A stretch of DNA of 9,483 bases from JANQKX01 sp039028695 (GCA_039028695.1 JBCCHN010000176.1:1-9483); one strand, 5' to 3'; counted from the first letter of the stretch, positions 1-6,496 are shown. Made by a program: numbers and translations. The notes: generated by a model from the sequence alone, not told the origin.

Positions 1-44
1 AGGATCACCACTGCACAGGCAAAAAGTTTTAACGTACGGGCCAT
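1..44 (-). CDS. N-terminus of a secreted protein, probably ABC substrate-binding protein (partial)
   Basis: The complement reads ATG at 44-42 and then encodes MARTLKLFACAVVI before the window ends. A short basic start followed by a hydrophobic run is the beginning of a Sec signal peptide. The gene lies directly downstream of a peptide-family importer that lacks a binding protein within the window, so a family 5 (SBP_bac_5) extracytoplasmic binding protein is the likeliest identity. That is an inference from context, because only 14 codons are visible. The preceding GGTGAG, a few bases before the ATG, is a modest ribosome binding site. The ATG at 58 is unusable because it meets TGA after four codons. 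The start lies only 16 nt beyond the U-tract of the terminator at 97-61. Confidence 0.5.
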   Translation of the reverse strand, partial: MARTLKLFACAVVI

Positions 45-60
45 CACTCACCGCTCATTG

Positions 61-97
61 AAACAAAAACCCCGCTCCAACTCTTGCCGGAACGGGG
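61..97 (-). terminator. Rho-independent terminator after the ABC ATPase gene
   Basis: Read leftward, CCCCGTTCC (97-89) pairs with GGAGCGGGG (78-70) over 9 bp with one G-U pair and a 10-nt loop, followed by TTTTTGTTT (69-61). This is a textbook intrinsic terminator, about 75 nt beyond the ATPase stop codon. It lies between that gene and the start of the signal-peptide gene at 44, so it either ends the importer transcript or acts as an internal attenuator and mRNA-stabilising hairpin. Confidence 0.85.
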
Positions 98-172
98 CCA
101 TTGCACAAATGACGTTTCCTTGAGGTCAGCCCGGGGGGCTCTACTCCGCCCACCCAACTGATCCTAGGACAA

Positions 173-1852
173 TCAATTGTCGGCGGTTTGCGCCAACTTT
201 TCGCCGCGAGCCACCCTGGCTTGTCGTTCGGCCAAGAGGTTGTCGAGCCAATCGGGATCCATTTCTGGCACCGACGACAGCAGCAGGTCCGTATACTCGT
301 GATGGGGCGGCTTGAAGATTTCCCGAGTCCGCCCTTGCTCGACCACACGCCCCTGCAGCATCACGACGACCTCATCGGAAATGGCGCGAACCGTTGCCAA
401 ATCGTGGGTGATGAAGAGGTAGGACACGTGCAAAGTGTCTTGCAGGCGTTGCAACAGCTTCAAGATCTCCTCGGCCACCAATTGGTCGAGTGCTGAGGTG
501 ACCTCGTCGCAGATAATCAACTCTGGCTCAGCCGCCAGGGCACGAGCAATACAAATGCGCTGCTTTTGACCGCCTGAAAGCTCGCCCGGCAACCGGTCTG
601 CAAAGCTATGAGGCAACTCGATCATTTCAAGAAGCTCTTTGATACGCTGCTCCCGTGCCGAGCCCGTAATGCCTAGATAGAAGGACAGCGGCCGGCCGAT
701 GATATCGCGAATCTTCTGCTTGGGATTCACCGCCACGTCGGGCATCTGATAAATCATCTGCAGACGCCGCAGCTGGTCGCGGGAGCGCTCCTTAAAGGAA
801 CGCGGCCATTCCTCGCCATCATAGACCACGCTACCTTTGACCGGCGGCAAGAGGCCGGTAATGACCCGGGCTAGGGTGCTCTTACCACTGCCCGACTCAC
901 CCACAACCGAAACCGTACGCTGACGATGGATGGTGACCCCGACGTCTTTCAGGATCATGACTTTATTGCCGTAACCGGCGGTCACATCGCTGACCTCAAG
1001 CAAGGGCCGTTCCCCGCTGGTATCCGCCGCCTCGGCCTTGCGATAGGACCGAACTTCCAAAAGATCGCGGGTATAGTCCTGCTTGGGCTCGGCGATCATC
1101 TGACGAACTTGACCTTCTTCGACCAAGTCCCCATAGCGCAACACCATAATACGGTCCGACATCTGGGCCACAACCGCCAGATCGTGGGTGATGTAAATGG
1201 CCGCCGTGTTGAAATCATGAACAATCTTTTTCATGGCTGCCAGGACTTCAATTTGGGTCGTCACGTCCAAAGCAGTGGTGGGCTCGTCAAAGACGATCAG
1301 ATCCGGCTTACAAGACATCGCCATGGCCGTCATGGCGCGTTGTAACTGCCCTCCCGATACCTGGTGGGGATAACGGTAACCGATGTTATCCGGATCCGGC
1401 AGCTTAAGACGGCCGAACAGCTCTTTGGCCTCGCTTTCGGCCTGGGACTTGCTCATTATACCGTGCTGGATGGGTGTTTCCGAATATTGATCGATCAAAC
1501 GGTGTGCCGGGTTAAAAGAGGCCGCCGCAGACTGCGCCACGTAAGCAATCCGCGATCCACGCAGCTTGCGCTTGGCATCCTCGCCCAAGGTGGTGAGTTC
1601 CATGCCATCGAACTTAATCGTCCCGCCAGAGATGCGGCAGCCGGGCCGAGCATAGCCCATCGCCGCAATTCCAATGGTGGACTTACCCGCGCCGGATTCT
1701 CCAATCAGCCCTAAGACCTCACCCCGATTGAGGGTGACATCCACGCCATGAACGATCTCATGCCACTGCTCGTCTGACTGACCTTCAATGCGCAGACCGC
1801 GCATTTCCAGAAGAACTTCGCCCTTTGCTTTTGAATTGCCATTAGTGATCAT
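173..1852 (-). CDS. Dipeptide/oligopeptide-family ABC transporter ATP-binding protein, two fused NBDs
   Basis: Cytoplasmic ATPase powering the importer formed with the two permeases just upstream. It has 559 residues and two complete nucleotide-binding domains. NBD1 has Walker A GESGAGKS (51-58), Q-loop Q107, signature VSGGQ (165-169), Walker B LIVFDE (185-190) and H223. NBD2 has Walker A GESGSGKS (318-325), Q-loop Q369, signature LSGGQ (425-429), Walker B LIICDE (445-450) and H483. All catalytic elements look intact in both halves. The DppD-DppF order in a single chain is the YejF/GsiA arrangement of the peptide/opine/nickel family, and the C-terminal YTDLLLSSVPEMDP stretch is the usual tail of that family. 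I chose the ATG at 1852, which overlaps the upstream permease stop by 11 nt (ATGATCACTAA) and suggests translational coupling. A TTG at 1906 would add 18 unlikely residues. The substrate cannot be read from the sequence. Confidence 0.95.
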   Translation of the reverse strand: MITNGNSKAKGEVLLEMRGLRIEGQSDEQWHEIVHGVDVTLNRGEVLGLIGESGAGKSTIGIAAMGYARPGCRISGGTIKFDGMELTTLGEDAKRKLRGSRIAYVAQSAAASFNPAHRLIDQYSETPIQHGIMSKSQAESEAKELFGRLKLPDPDNIGYRYPHQVSGGQLQRAMTAMAMSCKPDLIVFDEPTTALDVTTQIEVLAAMKKIVHDFNTAAIYITHDLAVVAQMSDRIMVLRYGDLVEEGQVRQMIAEPKQDYTRDLLEVRSYRKAEAADTSGERPLLEVSDVTAGYGNKVMILKDVGVTIHRQRTVSVVGESGSGKSTLARVITGLLPPVKGSVVYDGEEWPRSFKERSRDQLRRLQMIYQMPDVAVNPKQKIRDIIGRPLSFYLGITGSAREQRIKELLEMIELPHSFADRLPGELSGGQKQRICIARALAAEPELIICDEVTSALDQLVAEEILKLLQRLQDTLHVSYLFITHDLATVRAISDEVVVMLQGRVVEQGRTREIFKPPHHEYTDLLLSSVPEMDPDWLDNLLAERQARVARGEKLAQTADN

Positions 1853-2675
1853 CGCGTAATCCACTTGTTTTATAGAGGAACCAGTCAACAACGAAATTGA
1901 CGCCAATCGTCAACACGGCGATGGCCGCGGCAGGCAACAGAGGAGTCACGTCGCCATAGGTGATTAGGGTCGCATTGTCTCTCACCATCGAGCCCCAATC
2001 AGCGGTCGGCGGCTGAATGCCCAAGCCCAGGAAACTGAGAGCCGAAATGACCAAAAAGACAAAGCAGAACCGCAAGCCAAACTCTGCCACGAGCGGCGGC
2101 ATGGAGTTTGGTAGGACCTCACGAACGATGATGTACCAGAGGCCCTCACCCCGCAGCCGGGCAACCTCGACGAAATCCAGGACAACCACATTCATCGAAA
2201 CGGCCCGCGCCAATCTAAAGACGGGTGCGGAATAAAGCACTGCGATAACGCCGATAACACCTGGAATGGTGGTGCCAACAATGGTCAGCAGCAACAAGGC
2301 AAAGATCAGGGTCGGGATCGACAAAATCACGTCCACTAAACGGCTAAGAAGTTGGTCCACCCAACCGCCCAACGTGGAGGCCATTAGGCCCAAAAGGCTG
2401 CCGATAAAAAACGCCAGACCGGTTGTGATAAAGGCAATCCCGATGGTGTTCCGGGCACCGTAGTTCATCCGTGTGAACATGTCCCGGCCCAGATTATCGG
2501 TTCCCAGCAAATGCTGAGCACTCCAGGGTTCATACTCGGCACCGACGATTTCCGTTTCACCGTAGGGGCTGATTACCGGAGCCAGAACACCTACCAAGAT
2601 GTTGGCGACAATAATGAGTAAACCCAGCTTGGCCGTAAACGGCGCCGACTTTAAAAGTTTCCATGCTTCAACCAT
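1842..2675 (-). CDS. ABC transporter permease, DppC/OppC-like
   Basis: Inner-membrane permease subunit of the peptide/opine/nickel importer, 277 residues, a normal length for DppC/OppC proteins. It has a hydrophobic first segment at about 16-34, the family's periplasmic signature LLGTDNLGRD (56-65), further membrane segments, and the EAA coupling loop at 168-190 (FVEVARLRGEG, ending VLPN) that docks on the ATPase. The start ATG at 2675 is preceded by GGGGGGTG at a good spacing and follows the DppB-like stop codon by 15 nt. Its own stop codon lies inside the start region of the ATPase gene. The pair of different permeases implies a heterodimeric channel. The substrate is unknown: di- or oligopeptides, opines, nickel chelates or other small solutes are all possible. 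Confidence 0.95.
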   Translation of the reverse strand: MVEAWKLLKSAPFTAKLGLLIIVANILVGVLAPVISPYGETEIVGAEYEPWSAQHLLGTDNLGRDMFTRMNYGARNTIGIAFITTGLAFFIGSLLGLMASTLGGWVDQLLSRLVDVILSIPTLIFALLLLTIVGTTIPGVIGVIAVLYSAPVFRLARAVSMNVVVLDFVEVARLRGEGLWYIIVREVLPNSMPPLVAEFGLRFCFVFLVISALSFLGLGIQPPTADWGSMVRDNATLITYGDVTPLLPAAAIAVLTIGVNFVVDWFLYKTSGLRDDH

Positions 2676-2690
2676 GTTGTGTCACCCCCC

Positions 2691-3647
2691 TCACTTCGGA
2701 TGCAACAATCTGGGATTGGTCACGATCGACAACACATCCGCAGTCAGGTTTAGTAAAATATAGGTGGCCGCAAAAATCATGCAGGATGCCTGCACCACCG
2801 GAATGTCGCGCTTGGACACCGAGTCAACCAGCAACTGGCCCAGACCGGGATAAACAAACACCACTTCCACCACGACCACACCAACGATCAAATAAGCCAG
2901 GTTCAACACGATCACGTTGATGATCGGGGCCAAAGCGTTCGGCAAGGCATGGTGAACGATGATCCGCGACTTGCTGATACCCTTCAAATTGGCCATCTCG
3001 ATATAAGGGCTGGCCAAAAGGTTGATAATCGCAGCGCGGGTCATCCGCATCATATGGGCCACGACCACCAGAGTCAGCGTTAAGGCTGGCAATGCAACCC
3101 GATAGATATGCTCCCATAAACTCATACCCGGATTTACGTTCGACAAGCTGGGGAAGATGTTCCAATCCACCGCCAGGAACAGGATCAGGATATAGGCCAC
3201 GAAAAACTCTGGAAACGAGATCGAGGACAAGGTGAAAACGTTCACCGCACGGTCATAGAAGCTGTTGCGGTAAAGCGCTGCCAACACACCGAGGATCACC
3301 GCGATCGGCACCGATATGACCGCCGCCACGATGGCCAAGAAGATGGTATTGGAGAATCGCACGCCGACCAGTTCAGAAATTTCCCGCTGGTTGGCCAACG
3401 ACTTGCCAAGATCCCCTTGGAGAATTCCCAAGAGCCACTCTATATAGCGCTCGTGCATGGGCAAATCGAGTTTGAGTTCGCGCCGGAACGCCGCAACGGT
3501 TTCAGGCGTTGCTGCTTGGCCGAGAATGGCTTCTGCCAAGTCGCCCGGCAGCAGTTCCACGCCCAAGAAAATGATCAGCGAAACGACAAAAAGCGTTAGC
3601 AAACCGAGCAACAAACGCTGACATACCATTTTAAGTATTTGAAACAT
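2691..3647 (-). CDS. ABC transporter permease, DppB/OppB-like
   Basis: First gene of the importer operon and partner of the DppC-like permease. The 318-residue protein starts with a membrane segment (about 12-31) running into the family landmark ELLPGD (31-36), then a periplasmic region with GDLGKS (78-83), more membrane segments, and an EAA loop at about 216-239 ending LPNA. The N-terminus is uncertain. A TTG at 3677 would give 328 residues but has no ribosome binding site. The ATG at 3647 gives the family's usual short N-terminus. A second ATG at 3629 lies one base after the TAA of an overlapping short reading frame. The ribosome binding site before 3647 is weak (CCGGA). The probable promoter is about 300 nt upstream, at 3954-3982. 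Confidence 0.93.
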   Translation of the reverse strand: MFQILKMVCQRLLLGLLTLFVVSLIIFLGVELLPGDLAEAILGQAATPETVAAFRRELKLDLPMHERYIEWLLGILQGDLGKSLANQREISELVGVRFSNTIFLAIVAAVISVPIAVILGVLAALYRNSFYDRAVNVFTLSSISFPEFFVAYILILFLAVDWNIFPSLSNVNPGMSLWEHIYRVALPALTLTLVVVAHMMRMTRAAIINLLASPYIEMANLKGISKSRIIVHHALPNALAPIINVIVLNLAYLIVGVVVVEVVFVYPGLGQLLVDSVSKRDIPVVQASCMIFAATYILLNLTADVLSIVTNPRLLHPK

Positions 3648-3954
3648 GTCGATATCCGGAGTTGATCGTTTGTCCAATCAACGAAATGACGACCTCAAAG
3701 GAGGACCGCACCTCGTCGTTGTGCTTGACCAGTTTTAAAAGCCAAACACCCCTAAAAGGTCCGCCCCCTTAAAGGAACGGCTTGCTCGTTAGGCCTGGCA
3801 TTCGGCCGTGGCCCATTCGAGCCTTTAAGCCGGACACCTCTCGCCCGATTTTTGATGAAAATCGCATAGCTTGCCTCCCGAAACCGCCAGGCTGAGCGGG
3901 ATTTTTCTCCCTTTTTCTATTACCCGGCATTTTGCTTTGATTTATCTTCTTCAT
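3631..3954 (-). other. Leader reading frame broken by one stop codon; not called as a gene
   Basis: On the minus strand one frame is open for 61 codons from ATG 3954 (starting MKKINQSKMP) to TAA at 3771-3769. It then continues in the same frame for 45 codons (through LLKLVKHNDEV and EVVISLIGQT) to TAA at 3633-3631, 15 nt inside the DppB-like gene. I recognise no family. The first ATG overlaps the predicted -10 element, so it would lie upstream of the transcript start, and no start codon has a good ribosome binding site. It could be a decayed small gene, a dispersed intergenic repeat that happens to be open, or chance. The frame coincides with stem-loop-rich DNA, which favours a non-coding element. 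Confidence 0.25.
3768..3901. repeat. Cluster of inverted repeats in the importer leader
   Basis: Several stem-loops are packed together here. CTTAAAGG (3768-3775) and CCTTTAAG (3822-3829) form a perfect 8-bp inverted repeat. Overlapping it, CGGCTTGCTCG (3778-3788) pairs with CGAGC (3818-3822) and AAGCCG (3827-3832), giving 11 bp with a 4-nt bulge. The two pairings exclude each other. CGATTTT (3846-3852) and AAAATCG (3858-3864) form a perfect 7-bp hairpin with a 5-nt loop. TCCCG (3876-3880) and CGGGA (3897-3901) form a shorter one, followed on the plus strand by TTTTT. This could be structured leader RNA of the importer transcript, a small plus-strand RNA with its own terminator, or a dispersed palindromic element. 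Confidence 0.45.
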
Positions 3955-3982
3955 CTATACAAAATATTTATTCACGTGTCAC
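3954..3982 (-). promoter_or_regulatory. Predicted sigma-70-type promoter of the ABC importer operon
   Basis: Read leftward, GTGACA (3982-3977) is five of six to the TTGACA consensus, and TATAGA (3959-3954) is four of six to TATAAT, with the optimal 17-bp spacing. The spacer and surroundings are markedly AT-rich compared with the flanking genes. Transcription would begin near 3947 and leave a leader of about 300 nt before the DppB-like start. No other leftward promoter of this quality was seen between the upstream terminator (4307) and that gene. Confidence 0.5.
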
Positions 3983-3986
3983 CCAT

Positions 3987-4002
3987 TTAACGTTTCGTTA
4001 AC
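3987..4002 (+). promoter_or_regulatory. CtrA-type binding box TTAA-N7-TTAAC
   Basis: TTAA (3987-3990), seven bases CGTTTCG, then TTAAC (3998-4002) match the full recognition sequence established for the alphaproteobacterial cell-cycle regulator CtrA. The box is also almost palindromic (TTAACG-TTT-CGTTAA), so it can be read in either direction. Its centre is about 47 bp upstream of the predicted importer transcript start and it abuts the -35 element. A further TTAAC half-site lies at 4028-4032. Binding is inferred from the motif only. Confidence 0.5.
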
Positions 4003-4306
4003 CTTTTTCTCCAAATCACATTAAAAGTTAACGGCCACCTGAAATGTATTTTAGGCAATTCTAGCCCATTAGACGCTATATTTTTCTCGATCGCGCCATC
4101 TTTGTCCAAACTGCGCATGATTACTTGAAGGCTTCTCGGTGCCTACTTGGATCGGCCCGCAAGCCCCAGCACCTGGTCCGCTGCCTCGTTAGAAGGCACA
4201 CTCATGAGTGGTTGTTTTCTCAATAACCACTTTACCAAGGATGGTATTTACAGTCGGCGTTCTGAGAGTTTCCAAAAAGGCTCACCTTACCGCTGTTCAC
4301 AGCAGC
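4003..4306. other. Intergenic stretch without a recognisable gene
   Basis: The stretch is AT-rich at its left end and has more balanced composition to the right. Short open frames occur on the plus strand (for example from 4147 and 4208), but none resembles a protein family, has a ribosome binding site, or keeps the codon bias of the neighbours. Apart from the palindrome and hairpin at 4199-4231 and a TTAAC half-site near 4028, I see nothing in it. No tRNA fold was found. Confidence 0.5.
4199..4231. repeat. 12-bp palindrome with overlapping 10-bp hairpin
   Basis: CACTCATGAGTG (4199-4210) is a perfect 12-bp palindrome. Its right end is the start of a hairpin in which AGTGGTTGTT (4207-4216) pairs with AATAACCACT (4222-4231) around a 5-nt loop, with one G-T pair. 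No U-tract follows on either strand, so it does not look like an intrinsic terminator. It lies beyond the YeeE terminator and about 220 bp upstream of the importer promoter. A protein-binding site is possible but unproven. Confidence 0.4.
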
Positions 4307-4349
4307 AAAAAAAACCAGCCCTTGGACGAATATCCTATTTTAGAAGGGC
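4307..4349 (-). terminator. Probable intrinsic terminator of the YeeE/YedE gene
   Basis: Read leftward, directly after the stop codon, GCCCTT (4349-4344) pairs with AAGGGC (4323-4318). Inside it GGA and TCC can pair next to the second arm, leaving an 8-nt bulge and a 6-nt loop. A run of eight T residues (4314-4307) begins three bases beyond the stem. The stem is not ideal, but its position and long T-run are convincing. Confidence 0.6.
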
Positions 4350-4350
4350 A

Positions 4351-5562
4351 TCAAGTATTTAGGCCGAAGAATGGCCTAACCTTGAGGCCCAGGTAGCTGC
4401 CCGTTAGTGCGCTGGCAAACCAAAGCCAGCCGTGCAAACTGCCCGAGGCGATGCCGCTAAAATAGGCGCCGATGTTGCAGCCAAAGGCGAGCCGGGCACC
4501 ATAGCCCATTAGAATACCACCTAGGACCGCCGCTGCGATTGATTTCCATGGTAACCGCCAGACCGGAAGAAAGCGCCCGGCAAGGCCGGCAGCCAAAAAA
4601 GCACCAACCAATATCCCCAAATTCATGACCGAGGTTGTATTGGCGAAGATCGATCCCGCCAACGCCTGCTTCGGAAAAGACCACTGCCAAAAGGTCCAAG
4701 TTTCCGGCGATAGGCCAAGGCCTTGAACGATCTTTGCGCCCCAAAGAGTATAGCCGAAGCTGACAGTCCAGGGGTGACCGGCCAAGGCCAGAGTTGCCGC
4801 ATTCAAGAGTGCCAATCCCATAGCGCCGATCACCAAGGGCCAGGGGCCGCGCAAAAACTGTTGCCCGGAAAAACCACGCAGCGAAAAAATTGGTTCGACG
4901 GCACCGCAACGGCCTTTTTCGATAAGGCCAAAGACCCAGAAAAAAACCAGAAAAACGCCCAGCTGCAAGCCAAGCGCTGGACCAAGCCCCAAGTGTTGCA
5001 AAACCGAATGGCTCCCAAAGCTCTGAAGCGACAACCACCACGGTAGGTGGGCGGTTCCTATTAAAGACCCAATCATGAAAAAGATCAGTGTGATGATCAT
5101 GCGGGTCGAACCGCCGCCCACTGTATAAAGCGTGCCCGAAGCGCAGGCGCCAGCCAGTTGCATGCCAATGCCAAACAGAAAGGCGCCGACCAAAACAGAT
5201 AGGCCAAGCGGCGCAACAGCGCCGCTCAACCTTTGACCGAAAAGCTCGCCCATCGACAGCAAGGGGAAAAAGATAGCAGTGGCCAAGGCCAGCATCACCA
5301 CTTGCGCCCTAAGGCCGGCAGATTTCCCATTTTTTAAAAAGCCGCGCCAACTTGCCGCAAAGCCGAAGGTCGCGTGATAGAGAACCAAGCCCAAAACAGC
5401 CCCGATCCCATAAAGCGCCGCCAATCGAAAGCCGACCGTTAAGGCCAAATAGGCGGCCCCCACGGCCAGCAAAAAAGCAGCCGCAGCCAACACGCGTAAA
5501 GACGGTGGTGGTAGACGCAAATCGGCTGAAAAAACTGAATTTGAAGACCGGGTGACCGACAT
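4351..5562 (-). CDS. YeeE/YedE family (TsuA-like) thiosulfate/sulfur transporter
   Basis: Polytopic inner-membrane protein of 403 residues built of many hydrophobic segments in two halves. Each half ends in a Gly/Cys-rich motif typical of the YeeE/YedE (DUF395, Sulf_transp) family: AGACASGT with C140 and FGCNIGA with C362. In TsuA of this family, cysteines in such motifs are reported to hand thiosulfate through the membrane. The region that usually supplies a third, N-terminal cysteine reads YHATFGF (62-68) and has none, although C219 is an extra cysteine in a loop (EKGRCGA). Uptake of thiosulfate or another reduced sulfur compound is therefore family-based inference. No TusA, rhodanese or sulfurtransferase gene is next to it, so it appears to be a single-gene unit with its own terminator. 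The ATG at 5562 has a GGAACA ribosome binding site. Confidence 0.88.
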   Translation of the reverse strand: MSVTRSSNSVFSADLRLPPPSLRVLAAAAFLLAVGAAYLALTVGFRLAALYGIGAVLGLVLYHATFGFAASWRGFLKNGKSAGLRAQVVMLALATAIFFPLLSMGELFGQRLSGAVAPLGLSVLVGAFLFGIGMQLAGACASGTLYTVGGGSTRMIITLIFFMIGSLIGTAHLPWWLSLQSFGSHSVLQHLGLGPALGLQLGVFLVFFWVFGLIEKGRCGAVEPIFSLRGFSGQQFLRGPWPLVIGAMGLALLNAATLALAGHPWTVSFGYTLWGAKIVQGLGLSPETWTFWQWSFPKQALAGSIFANTTSVMNLGILVGAFLAAGLAGRFLPVWRLPWKSIAAAVLGGILMGYGARLAFGCNIGAYFSGIASGSLHGWLWFASALTGSYLGLKVRPFFGLNT

Positions 5563-5611
5563 TATCTTGTTCCGGACAAACCTTTTGCCTTAAAGAAACC
5601 GAGCCATCACT

Positions 5612-5639
5612 CCGAATTGGGCCATTAGCCGGCCGAATT
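5612..5639. promoter_or_regulatory. Pair of CCGAATT direct repeats upstream of the YeeE/YedE gene
   Basis: CCGAATT occurs at 5612-5618 and again at 5633-5639, exactly 21 bp apart (two helical turns), 50-77 bp before the YeeE/YedE start codon. Between them lies GGGCCATTAGCCGG, which is itself partly palindromic. The placement suits tandem regulator binding near a promoter, but no convincing -35/-10 pair was found, and seven-base repeats can arise by chance. Confidence 0.3.
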
Positions 5640-5739
5640 AAAAGCAACGAAAAACCGGCCCTACCCTAGCCCAGCCATCGGGTTTCCCAAAACGATGTTC
5701 GATAACGTCTGCGCGAGTTAAATGTTGCAATCGGATGCG

Positions 5740-6447
5740 TCAAAAAAGCTGGCCTTGTACGGGTCGGTCGAGCGCGCCTTCGTTGATTTCGTCGAGGAGA
5801 TCCAGCCCTTGGTTAACGACTTTGTTGACCCTATCTGAAACCGGATAGAATCGCAGCGCCCCCAAAGGCATCGGCTGCAACAGGGCCCGCAGATGGCCGC
5901 CTTCGATCGCCGGATCGAGCCAACTCGAATAGCTCGAGGGCGGCAGGATCACCGGCATACGATGGTGAATTGCCGCCAACTCCCGATTAGCCTGCGTGGT
6001 GAGCAAGCTGCAGGTCTCCACCAAGTTATTGCACGCGGGGTCGCTCCATTGCTCCCATAAGCCGGCAAATGCAAAGATTCCACCGTCCCGAGACACCACG
6101 CGGAAGGGCTGTTTATCACCGTTGCTGGTACGCCATTCGTAGTAGCCATCTGCAGGCACCAAACAGCGCCGCTTTGCAAAAGCTTGGCGAAAGGAAGGCT
6201 TTTCTCCCACGGTCTCCGAGCGGGCATTGATCAAGCGGCTGGCGATTTTGGCGTCTTTGGCCCAGGCGGGTATAAGCCCCCAGCGCAGCATGACTAAATG
6301 CTGGGCGCCGTCTTGGCCGTGGCGGATAGCCGGCACCTCTTGCGTGGGTGCAATATTGCTGCGCGGCTCCAGATTGGGGCGCTCCGGAAAGTCGAAGAGT
6401 TCCTGAACGGACTCTAACGGTGAGGTTAAGGTATATCGCCCACACAT
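5740..6447 (-). CDS. yedK: SOS response-associated peptidase (SRAP/YedK, HMCES family)
   Basis: A 235-residue SRAP-domain protein. Family members (YedK, human HMCES) form a covalent thiazolidine link between the N-terminal cysteine and abasic sites in single-stranded DNA, shielding them during replication. The hallmark residues are present: MCGRYTL with C2, exposed after Met removal; N74 in RLINARSET; E104 in DGYYEW; and H161 in IHHRMPVIL. The start must be the ATG at 6447 so that cysteine becomes residue 2; a TTG at 6468 would bury it behind seven residues. GAGGGAAG and GAGAAA precede the ATG. The gene is divergent from the flavin oxidoreductase and 177 bp upstream of the YeeE/YedE gene. I found no LexA-type GTTC-N7-GTTC or GAAC-N7-GAAC box, so SOS control is not shown here. 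Confidence 0.95.
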   Translation of the reverse strand: MCGRYTLTSPLESVQELFDFPERPNLEPRSNIAPTQEVPAIRHGQDGAQHLVMLRWGLIPAWAKDAKIASRLINARSETVGEKPSFRQAFAKRRCLVPADGYYEWRTSNGDKQPFRVVSRDGGIFAFAGLWEQWSDPACNNLVETCSLLTTQANRELAAIHHRMPVILPPSSYSSWLDPAIEGGHLRALLQPMPLGALRFYPVSDRVNKVVNQGLDLLDEINEGALDRPVQGQLF

Positions 6448-6496
6448 TTTCTCGGTGACTTCCCTCAATCACAGAAATTCGCTAGTACCTATTGAG

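Noticed and set aside
1853..1906. TTG start at 1906 giving a 577-residue ATPase
   Set aside because: The added 18 residues lie wholly inside the permease gene, precede the normal NBD N-terminus, and lack a ribosome binding site; the ATG at 1852 has the usual stop/start overlap.
3697..3704. Perfect Shine-Dalgarno AAAGGAGG on the plus strand; on the other strand an anti-SD-like CCTCCTTT in the importer leader
   Set aside because: Only frames of a few codons follow on the plus strand (GTG or TTG starts ending quickly), and the minus-strand reading has no clear pairing partner near the weak permease ribosome binding site.
4147..4396. Two plus-strand short open frames in the gap after the YeeE/YedE gene
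   Set aside because: No ribosome binding site, no family resemblance, and they run into the terminator and the 3' end of the opposite-strand transporter gene.
5650..5697. Possible terminator after the SRAP gene (CATCG/CGATG hairpin at 5676-5697 and TTTTT at 5654-5650, leftward)
   Set aside because: The hairpin and the T-run are about 20 nt apart and no stable stem abuts the T-run.
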